In this document: piece after piece, positions 46,791-57,353 of the stretch
How positions within the stretch are numbered: position 1 is the first letter of the stretch
Layout: each line of letters begins with the position of its first letter
Assembly (NCBI GenBank): GCA_001683735.1
Contig: LUGG01000006.1
Coordinates: forward strand, 1,612,001-1,676,000
DNA from: Grifola frondosa
Lineage: Eukaryota; Basidiomycota; Agaricomycetes; Polyporales; Grifolaceae
Reading direction: 5' to 3'
Length of the DNA stretch: 64,000 bases
Program-made: the position numbers and the translations under genes
Notes under the pieces: model-generated
The model's database searches: none
The model's input: the letters and a program-made list of their open reading frames with translations, nothing else
What the model was told of the DNA's origin: nothing

Positions 46791-47871
46791 CTACAGATCC
46801 TCAGCCCAGCACCCTTCCCCACCGCTTATGCGATCCACCCAATGGCGGCTCGCCTCTGAAAATTGCTCCGTATACTGGTCCATGGCTGCCTTGTATGACG
46901 GCGCGTCGTCACAGAAACATCGTACGTCCACAGGCATAAGACCTTTATCCGGTGATGTAGATCCTTGCCTACAATACTTTGGATATTCAAGGCTTCATGT
47001 CGATTGTTCATGAACTGAAATGGACGATCAGTCTTGCCCGCATTCTAGACAGGCCGAAGCTACAGCATACCCTGTGATATTGACTTCTGGTGAAGATAGC
47101 GGGCTTGAAAAGTAGTAAGACTTTTCGCAGAGCCGGCGGAAACTTGTGCGGATGAAGTTCTTCAAGCTTGATAGATTCATGCTTTTTCCCTTCTTCAATC
47201 AAGGCCACCACTGTATCGTACAGGACTGACTCGGTGCACAACGCGATATCTGAGATGCGCAGATGTGTCAACGAGGGCGCCAGGTGTGAAAGAAAATTCC
47301 GTGTTAGATATCTGTCATCTAACAGGTGGAGTCGACGGAGAGCGGGGAACTGGTGAACTCTGAAGTTGAGGTGTCCTGTACGGCAGGTGAGTTCGGTGAG
47401 GACAGGGAGAGTGACAGAAGCCGGCAAGAGATATCTATATGATAACAAGAGCGTTAGGGTGCGAAGGGATGGGGACACGAGATCGAGGATGTGCGGTAGT
47501 ATGACTGATGGGGATGGGTCGCGTCCGTCGCTGTCAACGAAAAGTCGGAATTGCTGGAGGCGGGTGCGCTCCCAAGGCCATTTCCACTTCTTCGAGTCTA
47601 TATCGCTGTCTGGACGTTCTAGAAAGGATTGACGAGAATGGGAAATAAGGAGATGTTCCACGCGTCGTAGACGAGGAGGCCTGCTCTCGAGAAATCTCGC
47701 AAATGATCGTAGGTTGTCTGGGCCATAGATGGCAATGGAACGCAGAGCGTGTTCCTTCGCGACAGCGTGGATGGCTCGAGATACAAGGAGCAATGAACGG
47801 CCTGTAAATCCATTGTCCGTGCAAGCGAGAGAGAAGATGTACGATAGGATTTCTGTTGGACAATGTTCCAT
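46791..47871 (-). CDS. F-box-like protein with leucine-rich segments
   Basis: Start at 47871 (MEHCPTEILSYIFSLACTDN); the first 50 residues match the F-box pattern (P-x-E-I-L-x-x-I-F, then S-R-A-I-H-A-V-A). A long first exon encodes Leu-rich stretches (LVSPSLRTLTLLL, FPALRRLHLLDD, LAPSLTHLRISD) like the irregular repeats of Agaricomycete F-box proteins. I extend the gene past the first stop at 47008: an intron from GTATGC (about 47070) to CCAAAG (about 46980) joins a coding last exon that ends A-E-D-L and stops at 46791-46793. F-box proteins select targets for SCF ubiquitin ligases; the target here is unknown. If the intron is wrong the protein ends at 47008 with 287 residues. Confidence 0.7.
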
Positions 47872-49052
47872 GCGGTTCCAGAGTAGCAGTGGATGAGCTT
47901 TAAATACTGAGATTTGATCAACGTGGCTGTGGCTATGCTGCCACGTCCAAACCTGTACTGTCTCGCTGATACCGGGCTCAGCAGACTGTATTCCTCTGTG
48001 GCTGTCGTCACGGCGGGCATAGGCTCTGCCACGTCATTCGCGATGCCTGATGAGGGCGCGTGATATGCGTCGCCGTTTTTTCCAGGGGTTTCTCGCTGCT
48101 CCAAAGCATGCTGGGTGTGGGTGCGAGCCTGTCGGGCGGACATGTCGAGAGGCCCCTCTTCTGTACTGCGCCTTTCCTTTGACGAAACCCCTCCGGGCAT
48201 TGCTGGTCGAAGCACTGGGGCAGGGTGATCATAAGAGTACAAGGCACGACAATTGACTGCTCAGGTATTAAAATAACAGGTAGAACTGCCAGTGGATTGC
48301 AATTTTGAAGACCGTGCGACAGCGCCTTGCCGCTGCGATTCCAGCCAGCAGCCCCATGCGCGATAACGACGCGGTCTGACAGAGGTTTCCGTCATCGTTG
48401 TACATCCAGGACTAGGTTGATGCATGAAGAGTATGCTCAAATTGATCAGGTCGGAGCCGCCACAGTAACGGTATTGGTGACACCCCTTTTAGGAAACATC
48501 TTCGTAAGTTCGAATCACATCCAAATTTCAGATTACTTACTTCCGCTGCTGACCATTATAACAAGATGATTGATGATCATCTTCTAGCTGAATTGTTACC
48601 GGTCTGACGGCAGAAAGATAGCAGAATCGGGTTTTTAAATTATTCCCACTGGTGCCGAGTGATATTAGTTGGCTGACTTGTCATGGGTGACAGCGAGACC
48701 CCGTTTTTATAACAAGTGGAAAATAAACACGGATTTCTTCCGGACACTAAAGTTGTAACACTATACACGAATGAGAAGACAGGAAAACAAGGCAAAAGGT
48801 GAGAAGAATTCGACAGCGGAAGGACTGAACAAAAAGCTCAAGTATGTACCGACGGCGACAAACGACTCTTAGCACAAATACACCGTCGTATATGAACGAG
48901 AACACCCTATCCACACGTGCAACAAAATGAATACTACCCGCGAACGGCACCGATACGTACGACAACGTTGCCGCAGCAACACTAGCACTGCGCTACTGGC
49001 ACGAGCACAAACAGCATCAGAGTTGCCAACACAAGCACGGCGCCGACTCATT
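47872..49052. other. Intergenic, no gene seen
   Basis: A 624-bp minus-strand frame (47619-48242) overlaps the F-box gene and looks like a shadow. A short block at about 48535-48580 (GCTGACCATTATAACAAGATGATTGATGAT) resembles 8042-8072 in the kinase region (GCTGACCATATTAATAGGACGATTGATGAT), so a small dispersed repeat may be present. Confidence 0.35.
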
Positions 49053-50871
49053 TCATTTGAGGTCCATCGAGACTGACTGTGCTCTAAACCATTCTGCAAG
49101 GTCACGCTCGAAATCGAAGTCACCATCTTGTCTGAAAATTGCAGGCGGGTCCAACTCCTCTAGTGTCGATGCGACTGACTGGATAAAGTCATTGGGGAAG
49201 AGGCGAGACGACATTGGGTCCGAAGAAGTTAAGGATTGGTGGCTCATGGAAGGTGTATTACTGAGGATAGATGAAGGTGATGGCGCAGTCATAACAATGG
49301 CGTTCGGGCTCGCCGTTCGAGGCGCGGTACTGTCCACTGGACTGATGCCCCATTGCATGGGACCTCCACCTTGGCCAATGCCCGACGAAGTATTCTGAAG
49401 GGAAGCGTCAAGGCGTCCGCTAAATCCTGAAGGATCTGAGCCACCTCCACCTTCGTTCTGTGCCACCCTGTTCCCCCACGGCGGAGCAGGAGTATCGGTG
49501 AAAGGAGCGGTCAACGGCAGTGCCTGCGCTCCCGGGTCGGAGTTGAACTGCGGCTCTGCAGAAGGCGACCCCGCATTGCCATGGAGGAAATTGTTCAGTG
49601 CGCGAGGCGGGATGTGAGTCTGATGTAAATTATGCATAGACTGGCGGTACAGATGCATCTGCAAGCCCCCGTAAATGTTCGCTATCCCCAGAAATCGCAA
49701 CATACTAACCTGCGTGATCTGTGGATCCATCATAGCATTGCCCATTCGCTGTGCACCTGTCCCGGACCCATCGCGATATTCATCCAGGGGCTCGTGGTCA
49801 TCCCTTGAGGGATGTTAGACATTGCCATCTCGTGTATCCCATTCAGCATGTGTGGCGGTCTGGGAGCGATAGGAGGTAGCGCGTAGGGGGGCATGCCTAG
49901 GTCGGGTATCGATCCTGATGGCGTGCCGAATATGCCACCAGTCCGCCACCGCCATATCTCCAAGATGCGGTGCTGAACGATTTAAGCACGATCCGCTTCC
50001 GAAATTTGAATAACGACTCATACCTTCTCCTCTAACGTCAACCCGCTCAAGTCCTTGTCAGCACATCCGATTTCGGCCTTAATCAAGTTTGCTTGAACTG
50101 AGGGCACGCATATGAACTCCTGTTCAAGTTGCTGGACGTTCATCGATATGTTTGGATGCAGGTTCGGTGGTTGCCGTGTTGACGTCGAGACGATGGCAGG
50201 CGCAATGAGCAAATGGTTCTGCGCGGGAGGTACCAGCTGCTGGCTCGATGGCTCGAACGCAAGCTGATCTTTGCGAACGTCAGAGGGGCGCCGTTCATTT
50301 TTCTCGGATGCCACATCAAATAGGGGGAGCGTTCTCAGGATCTCTGCAAAGTCTCGTTCGAAATTGACCCCTCTGTCCCGGTCACGCACGCACGCACCCC
50401 ATGCGGATTCCTCTGTGGATGAGGGGATGGACTGCCCTTGGGACTCGGGAATCGATGATGTCACTGGAGGGCTTATCGATGGGGTGTTAAGCGAAGTAGA
50501 TGATGGCATAGCACTCCTCCTGGATGCTGGAGTATCTCCGCTCAATGTTGGAAACGTACTGTCGGCCAATGGGATAGCGCTGTCGGAGGCACCACCTTGA
50601 CTGACGCCTGGAACAGCGGCCTGCAAAGTCGTATGTATGTGCCCCAATGGTGAGCCTTGCAATGGCCGCTAGTAACTAATGTCAACACAAATCCAATCCA
50701 GTCCAAGTTGCGATCTGACCTGCAATATCCGGCCGTATTGCTAGTGCTGTTAGTGGAGTGTTGGGGATCGAAAGGCGTGCCTAAGCTAGGACGCCCAGTC
50801 GACTGGTTTTTATATTGCAGAAAGGTGGGAATTAGACCGAATTGGGGGCACACCGCTATCGGAAGATTCAA
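49053..50871 (-). CDS. Low-complexity Ser/Pro/Gln-rich protein, unknown function
   Basis: I do not recognise it. At least four exons: an upstream one ending about 50720, then 50680-50018, about 49985-49745 and 49673-49053. The protein is rich in Ser, Pro, Gly, Gln, Met and Asn and mostly disordered. Two places share a motif: N-F-E-R-D-F-A-E-I-L (about 50360) and D-F-E-R-D-L-A-E-W-F (about 49080, near the C-terminus), each followed by a hydrophobic residue cluster, which could be short interaction helices. A central more ordered part (ILEIWRWRTGGIFGTP) has several Trp. The composition is like that of transcription cofactors, but no DNA-binding domain was seen. The start codon is not settled. 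Confidence 0.5.
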
Positions 50872-51556
50872 ACGGTTAAAGAGACCCTTACATTCGGAAA
50901 GGAATCATATCTAAGAGACCAAGACGTGATGTTAGCTCTCAAATAGTAAAGGTAAGCTGTTCACGCGTCACTCGACTCTTTATATAGCTGGATCCTCAGC
51001 CTGGACACTCAAGAGCATGTACAAGAGGATGAGGCATTTCGAATAAAATCTATGTCTCTACGCCGATTTAACATAGAATATATGCCTTGGAATGAATCAA
51101 CCTTATCTCACGTATTCAGGCCAACCAATCCACTCACTTTTGCGAATTTTTGCCATGACAAAAGTATGGGGACTACGAACGCAAATCACGGACGAGAGGT
51201 TACGTGTATCAAGAAGTCGAACGCATAAGGTAGCGGGTAAGTCACTCGAATATTGGTGTTTCCGTCATTAGGCTAGGGTGAAATGATGTGTTCAAGAGAG
51301 CTTCAGACAGTACTTGGCAATTAGCAGCTGTCCGATTGGCGCCCAACCCGGAAGATTGCCTAATAGGGCAACTCTATTGCACAACAATATTGTGGCGCCT
51401 CCGCAAACTTCCTGCCACAGTTCTATGCTTTCATTCATCTCGCGTGCCTCCTGAATTCTGAGAAATGGACGCAACCACTAGCACTCAGGGTGTTCGTCCT
51501 GAGATAGGGCAAGTGATTCTAGCGGAAGGACATCGAGAGCTGGTGAAAAAGAGAAG
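50872..51556. other. Intergenic between divergent genes
   Basis: No coding feature. It contains the shared upstream DNA of the low-complexity gene (minus) and the coiled-coil gene (plus). Confidence 0.4.
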
Positions 51557-52237
51557 ATGGAAGACAAGATTGCGATGCCGGGACCGATACCCTTCAAGGT
51601 ATATAACTTCAATTCAGCACTCTCTGAGACATCTGTTCATAAATTATTTTCCTTGTAGACTCAGGCCTCATTTTCACACCGAGGAAGGGGCTATAAGGAG
51701 AAGTGCGTTCAAATCGTTGTATCTATCAACATCGATCTTATGACAATGCTCAGGTTCCAGACTCTACGAGAGAAGTACGAGCAAGTAACCGCGGTACGTT
51801 TGAGCACATTAATTCCATAGCATTCCTGTGACGTCTGAGCTATCTTTATGAAGACACACGAGAAGTATGAGAGAGAGCTCGCCCTAGCAGACCTGAAGGT
51901 GAAGCACCTGCAAGACGAGTGCAAGTGCGTGTCCATTCTCATCCCACTCTCTTCTTGCGCTGAAGGCACAACGTTAGCCTGCTGCTGGACGCAGTCGATA
52001 TTGCCGTACCCGCGCAGCCCTCACTCGTCCACTATCTTTCTCGTGATCCGATCCCCCAGCAATACCACTCATACACTGTCCCAATGCCAGCTATGGAACA
52101 GCCCGCGCCGCCGCCGCCACCACTGCCCTCTCAGCGTACTCGATCGCGCAGATCTTCGCACGCCAATGGGAATGGAGTTCCCCGGGTGAGTAGCTTTGTT
52201 TCTGACGTCTTCATGGTTTGACTGTGATCTGCAGTGA
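51557..52237 (+). CDS. Small coiled-coil protein with Pro-rich C-terminus
   Basis: About 130 residues from five exons: 51557-51599, 51660-about 51703, about 51753-51795, 51851-about 51925, then about 51976-52185, with a stop just after the last intron (TGA 52235-52237). The short N-terminus M-E-D-K-I-A-M-P-G-P-I-P-F-K is followed by a charged coiled coil (FQTLREKYEQVTATHEKYER, ELALADLKVKHLQDECNLLL), then L-V-H-Y-L-S-R-D-P-I-P and a run of prolines. It has the look of a small subunit of a nuclear complex. I cannot name it with confidence. If the last intron is retained the protein gains about ten residues. Confidence 0.5.
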
Positions 52238-52707
52238 CCTATCATGCCATAAGGATTGATTTATGTTTTGTATTATGATGTACTTAATGAAGATACGATT
52301 GTATCCGTCTGAGCCAGCTTTGTGTGAATTATTCTGCGCAACATACGCAGCGGTGAGAAAAATCTTCACATAAGAACTCGTCCGTCATGTTACATGGAAA
52401 CGTCTATTCGTCTACATCCTCTCGACTTCACGGGTTGTCACGATAGATACGTCAAACGAGACCCTCACTTCTAAAGAACAGAGGTTGAGGATCTCAGCCT
52501 AGTGATTAAACTAGATAACATACAACACTGCATAGAACTAATATCTGGGCAGTCTCAGCCTATGAGTCCACTTGGCGAACGCGGAGGTCTGCACTCCGGT
52601 GAGCATATCAGAGGCAGGACGCCCTGGCCTGCCACGGCGATACATCACAGCGGTCAGCAGTCCTGTGCTGCAAGAAAGACCAACATCCGGTATCGAGAAC
52701 GAGAATG
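52238..52707. other. Convergent intergenic region, no gene
   Basis: 3' flanks of the coiled-coil gene and the carrier gene. Nothing else seen. Confidence 0.4.
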
Positions 52708-53968
52708 CTATGAGAAAAGATGCACGACAGCCTCGAATGTTCCAAAGGTGACCATGTTCACCGGGATAGCCCTACAGAAACTGATCAGCCCAACATATCT
52801 CGACACCGCAGCATGAAAAAAAAAAATAGCCCACCGGATGAGCGTCGGCGCGAGCCCGCGGAAAAACACGCCGAGGCCCTCAGCACGGTAAGACGCTATG
52901 ATGGTTGACAGCGTCGAGCGGTAGGGGTTATCGGGCCCGGCGCCCCACGAACTCTGCATGCGGGTCTTTACGACGTCGAACGGGAACGTGACGATCCACC
53001 CCCATCACGCCCGCTACGCCGCCCGCGACGAGCATGGCCGACCACGGTATCTGTCCATCGCGTGGGCGTGGCCAGCAGCGCAGCGTCGCCTCGTATGATG
53101 CAAAATACGCGCCGTATCCGAAATCGCGCAGCGCGGTCGCGGTTATTCCGCGGTAGAGGCCGCGGATACCATGTTGTTTGAGAATGTGTAATGCGACGTC
53201 ACGGTCGCGCATGCCAAGATCTGAGGACGAACGAAGGAGCGTTTGTTGGTGAACTTTGATTAGTTCCACCGGGGTATTGATTAGCCTGGCAGGAGGACAT
53301 GAGCCCAAGGATATCTCTGGTTACGGTAATTGGCATACGATGATATCATTCCCGTTCCCGCGCCTGCGGTGTGGATCTGGTTAAGAGTGGGTACGGAGTT
53401 CTCATCGTCCAACTGTATTTTCATTAGAAAGCGGTATGAAGAAAACAGCAATCCGTTGAGAGGAGCCGCAGTCATCTGTTACAGGTAATTCCAAACGATA
53501 AGTCGCTATGCTATATAATTTTAAAACATACTTACTAGAGGGGCAGCTATTCCTCTATAAAGGCCGCGCACACGCTCTTCACGCATTATTTTGAAAAATG
53601 CATTAAATGTAGAGCGGTATTTGGTAGCAATAACAGGGTCCTGAAACCGCACTTTTACTGATATAACCACACATGATGAGAACACCCTGGATGGAATAGT
53701 GGCCGAATATTGTCGATGGTGTACTAACCGGTGTCAAATGGGAATCCTACCGTCAGCGCAGCCATGCCTAAGGTAAAAAAGCAGTTCGATCAAATCCGCA
53801 ATAACGTTTCGAATGTTCACACTCACCAGCAACTGTTCCGGCAAAAAAGTCCAATGTAGGATCAAGTTCAACTAGAATATTTCCTGTCGGCACAAAGTTA
53901 ACATCGTAATGCTGATTGAGACGTACGTTTATTAGAATCCGCCTGCCCAACATCCATTGTACGTTCAT
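52708..53968 (-). CDS. Mitochondrial carrier family protein, one frame break
   Basis: Three repeats of the carrier family are present. Repeat 1: DFFAGTVAGMAALTVGFPFD and T-V-K-V-R-F-Q (P-F-D-T-V-K signature, about 53760-53630). Repeat 2: I-N-T-P-V-E-L-I-K-V-H-Q (about 53280). Repeat 3: F-P-F-D-V-V-K-T-R-M-Q (about 52960), ending H-L-F-S at 52708. Glu and Arg around R-V-R-G-L-Y-R-G and G-L-Y-R-G-I-T-A complete each repeat. The overall look is that of the carnitine/ornithine-type branch of inner-membrane transporters; the exact substrate is not clear. Just before repeat 3 the frame changes: V-A-G-V-M-G is followed by W-I-V-T-F-P-F-D only if one G is removed from a five-G run at about 52990-52995. 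The exact N-terminus (ATG 53968) is uncertain. Confidence 0.75.
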
Positions 53969-54290
53969 GCGAGGTCCCGCGACGAGGTGTATCTTACAAA
54001 GTTCTAAAAGAGCTCTAAAAATTTATAGTGAAAATCTCTATGGGCTGCTCATGTGTAATGCCGGGCTGCGTCCGACGGTGTCCGAGCACTTGGGCAGCCT
54101 GTGCGCGTCGATGTCGACGCGTCCAGAAGAGACCGTGGGAAAGGCGCGCTCAAAGCATAGCCCTCCGGCTCGGACCGACCACTGCGCTGAATTCCCCGCC
54201 GCCACCGTCCACGTAGACAACAACCTCATACACAACCATCACCCTATACACCCGCATTTATATCTTTCATTTTGCACATCGGCGCTCACG
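53969..54290. promoter_or_regulatory. Divergent upstream region of carrier gene and ABP1
   Basis: 322 bp between the start codons. Its left part is open in frame with ABP1 but has no start signal. A CT-rich stretch with CATTTATATCTTTCATTTTG precedes the ABP1 ATG by about 40 bp and could hold the core promoter. Confidence 0.4.
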
Positions 54291-56822
54291 ATGTCGCTGC
54301 AGGTCAACCTGTCAAGTAGAGAATTGCTGCAAGCTTACCAAGATGTTCTCAATGCGAGAGGTATAGATTGGGCCATATTCGCCTACGACAAAGGGTCGAA
54401 CGATCTCAAAGTGCAAAGCACCGGAGATGGAGGATTGGAGGAGCTGGAGGAGGAGTTCTCGGACGGGAGGTGCGTGAAGACTGTCCAATAGAATGATCAT
54501 GGCTAGATCAGGATGACAGGATGCAGTATGCGTTCGCCCGTGTAAAGGATCCCAACGTAAGTGCATCCGGCCTTGTCATCGTCAGTCACGTTGTGCTGAA
54601 ATGTGTTCTCTCAGACCCAGCTTCCAAAGTTCGTACAAGTTAATTGGTGCGGCGACGGTGTCCCCGTCGCCAGGAAGGGCCTCTTCCACACCCACTCGAG
54701 CGCGGTGGCCGACTTTCTTCGCGGCACACATGTTGTCATAAATGCCCGCAACGAAGTATGCGTGTTCTGTTTTATACCTTACGTATCTTCTGACCGTCTG
54801 TGTCAGTCCGATGTCACGCCCTCGCTGATCATGTCTCGAGTCGAAGCGGCCTCTGGTGTCAACTACTCCGCGCAGAGAGAGGCACCGCGCAAGTTCGAGC
54901 CCATTACTCCCGTGGGGACCAACTACACTCCGGTAGGTAAAGTCGACATCGCTGCCCTCCGGAAGGGCTCTCCCTCTGGTCCCAGCACCACTGCAATCCC
55001 ACCGCCTCCGAGGCCCTCGGCACCGAGCGCTCCTCGATCTACCCCCTTTGCGCCTTCCCCAGCCTCTGGATTTGGTAGAGCTCCCGTGGTCAACACGGCT
55101 CCTGCAGACGCGTGGCCAGATGAGCAGCCCGCTGCTCCTCCACCACCTGCTGCAAACCGTCCGCCAACTATCCCTAGTGTTTCGCGGCCAATTCCTACCT
55201 CTGTCCCGACTGCAAGATTCGTTCCGTCTGCTCCGGCCCCAGCTGTGTCTTCGAACGTACCGACGAAGCCCCAGGAAGAGGATCAGATCGGCCCTGTCGG
55301 CACCGCATATACCCCGATCAAGCTGCACCCTAAGAAACTTGTAAATCCATTCGCCAGGATGGAAGCCCAAGCGGAGTCTGAACCTGAGCCTTTCAAGCCC
55401 CAAGTTTCAGGTGGCTCGAAGAAGTTGACATGGAGTGAGAGGCAAGCCCTTGCCAAGAAGCAGGTAGAGGAAGAGGAGGAGCGAAGCCGTGCAGCCTCGT
55501 TCCAATCCTCTGCCACTCCAACGGCTCCCACTTTTGGAGGTGTGTCTCCTCGAGTATCCACACCGCCCCTACCCACTTCTCGCGGCGGTGTGCCTCCGCC
55601 TCCACCCGTTGCGCCAGAACCCGAGCCAGAGGAGGAGTCATGGGAGGCGCCAGCACCTGTAAGTTGTTTCAGTACCTGCGAATAGAACTGTTCTTGACAG
55701 CGTTCTAGCCTCCACCACTCCTCCTCGCCCCCAGCTGCTACACGCCCTGTCGCTCCCACGACTGCTACTGCCGCTATCCCGCCGCCTCCGCCGCCACCAC
55801 CACCGCCTCCGCCAGCCGGTGCAGCAGAAGTGGAACAGGAGCCAGAGGAAGAAGCCGCTCCACCGCCGCCGGTGAGTTGTACTTTGTCTCAGCAAAATCA
55901 ATTCGTGACCGGATATATAGCCTCACCGCCGCCTCCGCCTCCTCCTCCGCCTCCCGCTTTTGTTGCGCCAGTTGTCTCCGCACCTGAGCCAGAACCTGAG
56001 CCAGAACCGGAACCGCAGCCGGCGCACCCTGCGCATGCACAGGGACAAGGCATATGCGCAATTGTGCGGTTCGACTACGAGGTGCGCTACATGATTTCGT
56101 TCATTATTTCGTGATTGCACTCATTGAGATATGATTCGCTTCTAGGGACAAGAGGACAACGAGATCAACCTGGTTGAGGGCGAATTGATCGAACAAATCG
56201 AGCAGCTTGACGAGGGCTGGTGGACTGGCGTTGGCGCAGATGGCAAGAGCGGGCTATTCCCTGGTGAGTTGCTGTTCATGACGAATACATGCATTGATGG
56301 TTATGGTTAACGTGGATGCTTGCAGCGAATTACGTTGAGATCATCGATCAAGCGGAAGCGGCTGCTGCTACTCCTCCACCTCCCTCTCCGCCTCCTCCGC
56401 CATCTCCTCCGCCCCCCGTACGTTAAACTTGTGATGGACCATTGCTGCGACTTACGGATTACTCTTTATAATAGCCTCCCGCCCCTCCCGCCCCTCCCGT
56501 GCCTGCGCAAGCGGAACCAGAGCATACCGCGGTGGACGAGGGCACCTGTGCGGTTGCTCTATATGAGTGCGTCGCTTTTCCTCTTTCCAAGTCGTGATCG
56601 CTTATGGCTATGACTCATAGTTACGATGCTGGCGAGGATAATGAGATCTCCTTCCGCGAGGGCGACCGGATTACGCACATCGAAGCTGCGTCGGATGACT
56701 GGTGGCAAGGGAGGACCAAGGATGGAAGTGAGGGGCTGTTCCCTGGTACGCGTATTGTTTTTGCTGCTCTGTCGTCTGGGCTAATCAGGGCCATAGCGAA
56801 TTACGTCGAGGTGCAAGAATAG
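54291..56822 (+). CDS. ABP1: Actin-binding protein Abp1 (ADF-H, Pro-rich, two SH3)
   Basis: Start at 54291 (MSLQVNLSSRELLQAYQDVL). The ADF-homology domain (residues about 1-150) is spread over three or four exons: WAIFAYDKGSNDLKV, YAFARVKDPN, LPKFVQVNWCGDGVP. A long Pro/Ala-rich linker holds two I-G-P-V-G-T / T-P-V-G-T repeats (NYTPVG, AYTPIK) and a charged coiled coil (TWSERQALAKKQVEEEEERS). Polyproline runs follow. Two C-terminal SH3 domains end the protein: ICAIVRFDYEGQEDNEINL...WWTGV...LFPANYVEII and C-A-V-A-L-Y-D-Y-D-A-G-E-D-N-E-I...DWWQG...LFPANYVEV. Abp1 links cortical actin patches to endocytosis and the Arp2/3 complex. Yeast Abp1 has one SH3; two is common in basidiomycetes. The putative intron at about 55873 would break the frame, so I read through it. 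Confidence 0.9.
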
Positions 56823-57353
56823 GTAGGAGGTATTGGAGAGATAGTATCGCGGGTAGATGGACAATTTGGTTAATATGTCGATTGCGATCCGAAAGGCACA
56901 AGATTAATGAAGGGATCGTCAGAGTCTGGCTTCAATCGGTTGAAGATCGCGTTAGAGGACGATGGACAAGTTTAACTTGCTTCAACGAGTCACTCTCTGT
57001 CTGATACCGGAAGAGACCACGGAGTCGTTGCGGCCGTGAGCTAGTGGATCGTTGTCACTGATGCTCGCGAACAAGCCAGAGCATGAATGCAACAATTGAG
57101 GGTCAATCGCTGCGAACTTGATGGTATTATCTGCAATAAGGCAACTGTAGTGTTTGAGCTGGCAGTCCACTCGGACCACCTGCTTGGCATGGATATCCAA
57201 CAAATATGGTGTATAATATGACGATGAAACTATATCCAGTAGATACAATGATGCTGAAGAGAGATCGCACATTCTTGCCTAAACGTGAAACGAAGGACGA
57301 ACTTCCGGAAAGCATACCCCCGGGACAGCCATACTAACGGTCGAACTAGTCAT
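56823..57353. other. Convergent intergenic region, no gene
   Basis: 3' flanks of ABP1 and the FunK1 kinase. No feature recognised. Confidence 0.4.

Noticed and set aside
48505..48525. GTTCGAATC, a T-loop-like sequence suggesting a tRNA
   Set aside because: No acceptor stem or anticodon arm can be formed around it.
54582..55403. 273-codon Arg/Gly-rich minus-strand frame
   Set aside because: It lies exactly antisense to the Abp1 Pro/Ala-rich linker, which generates such shadows.
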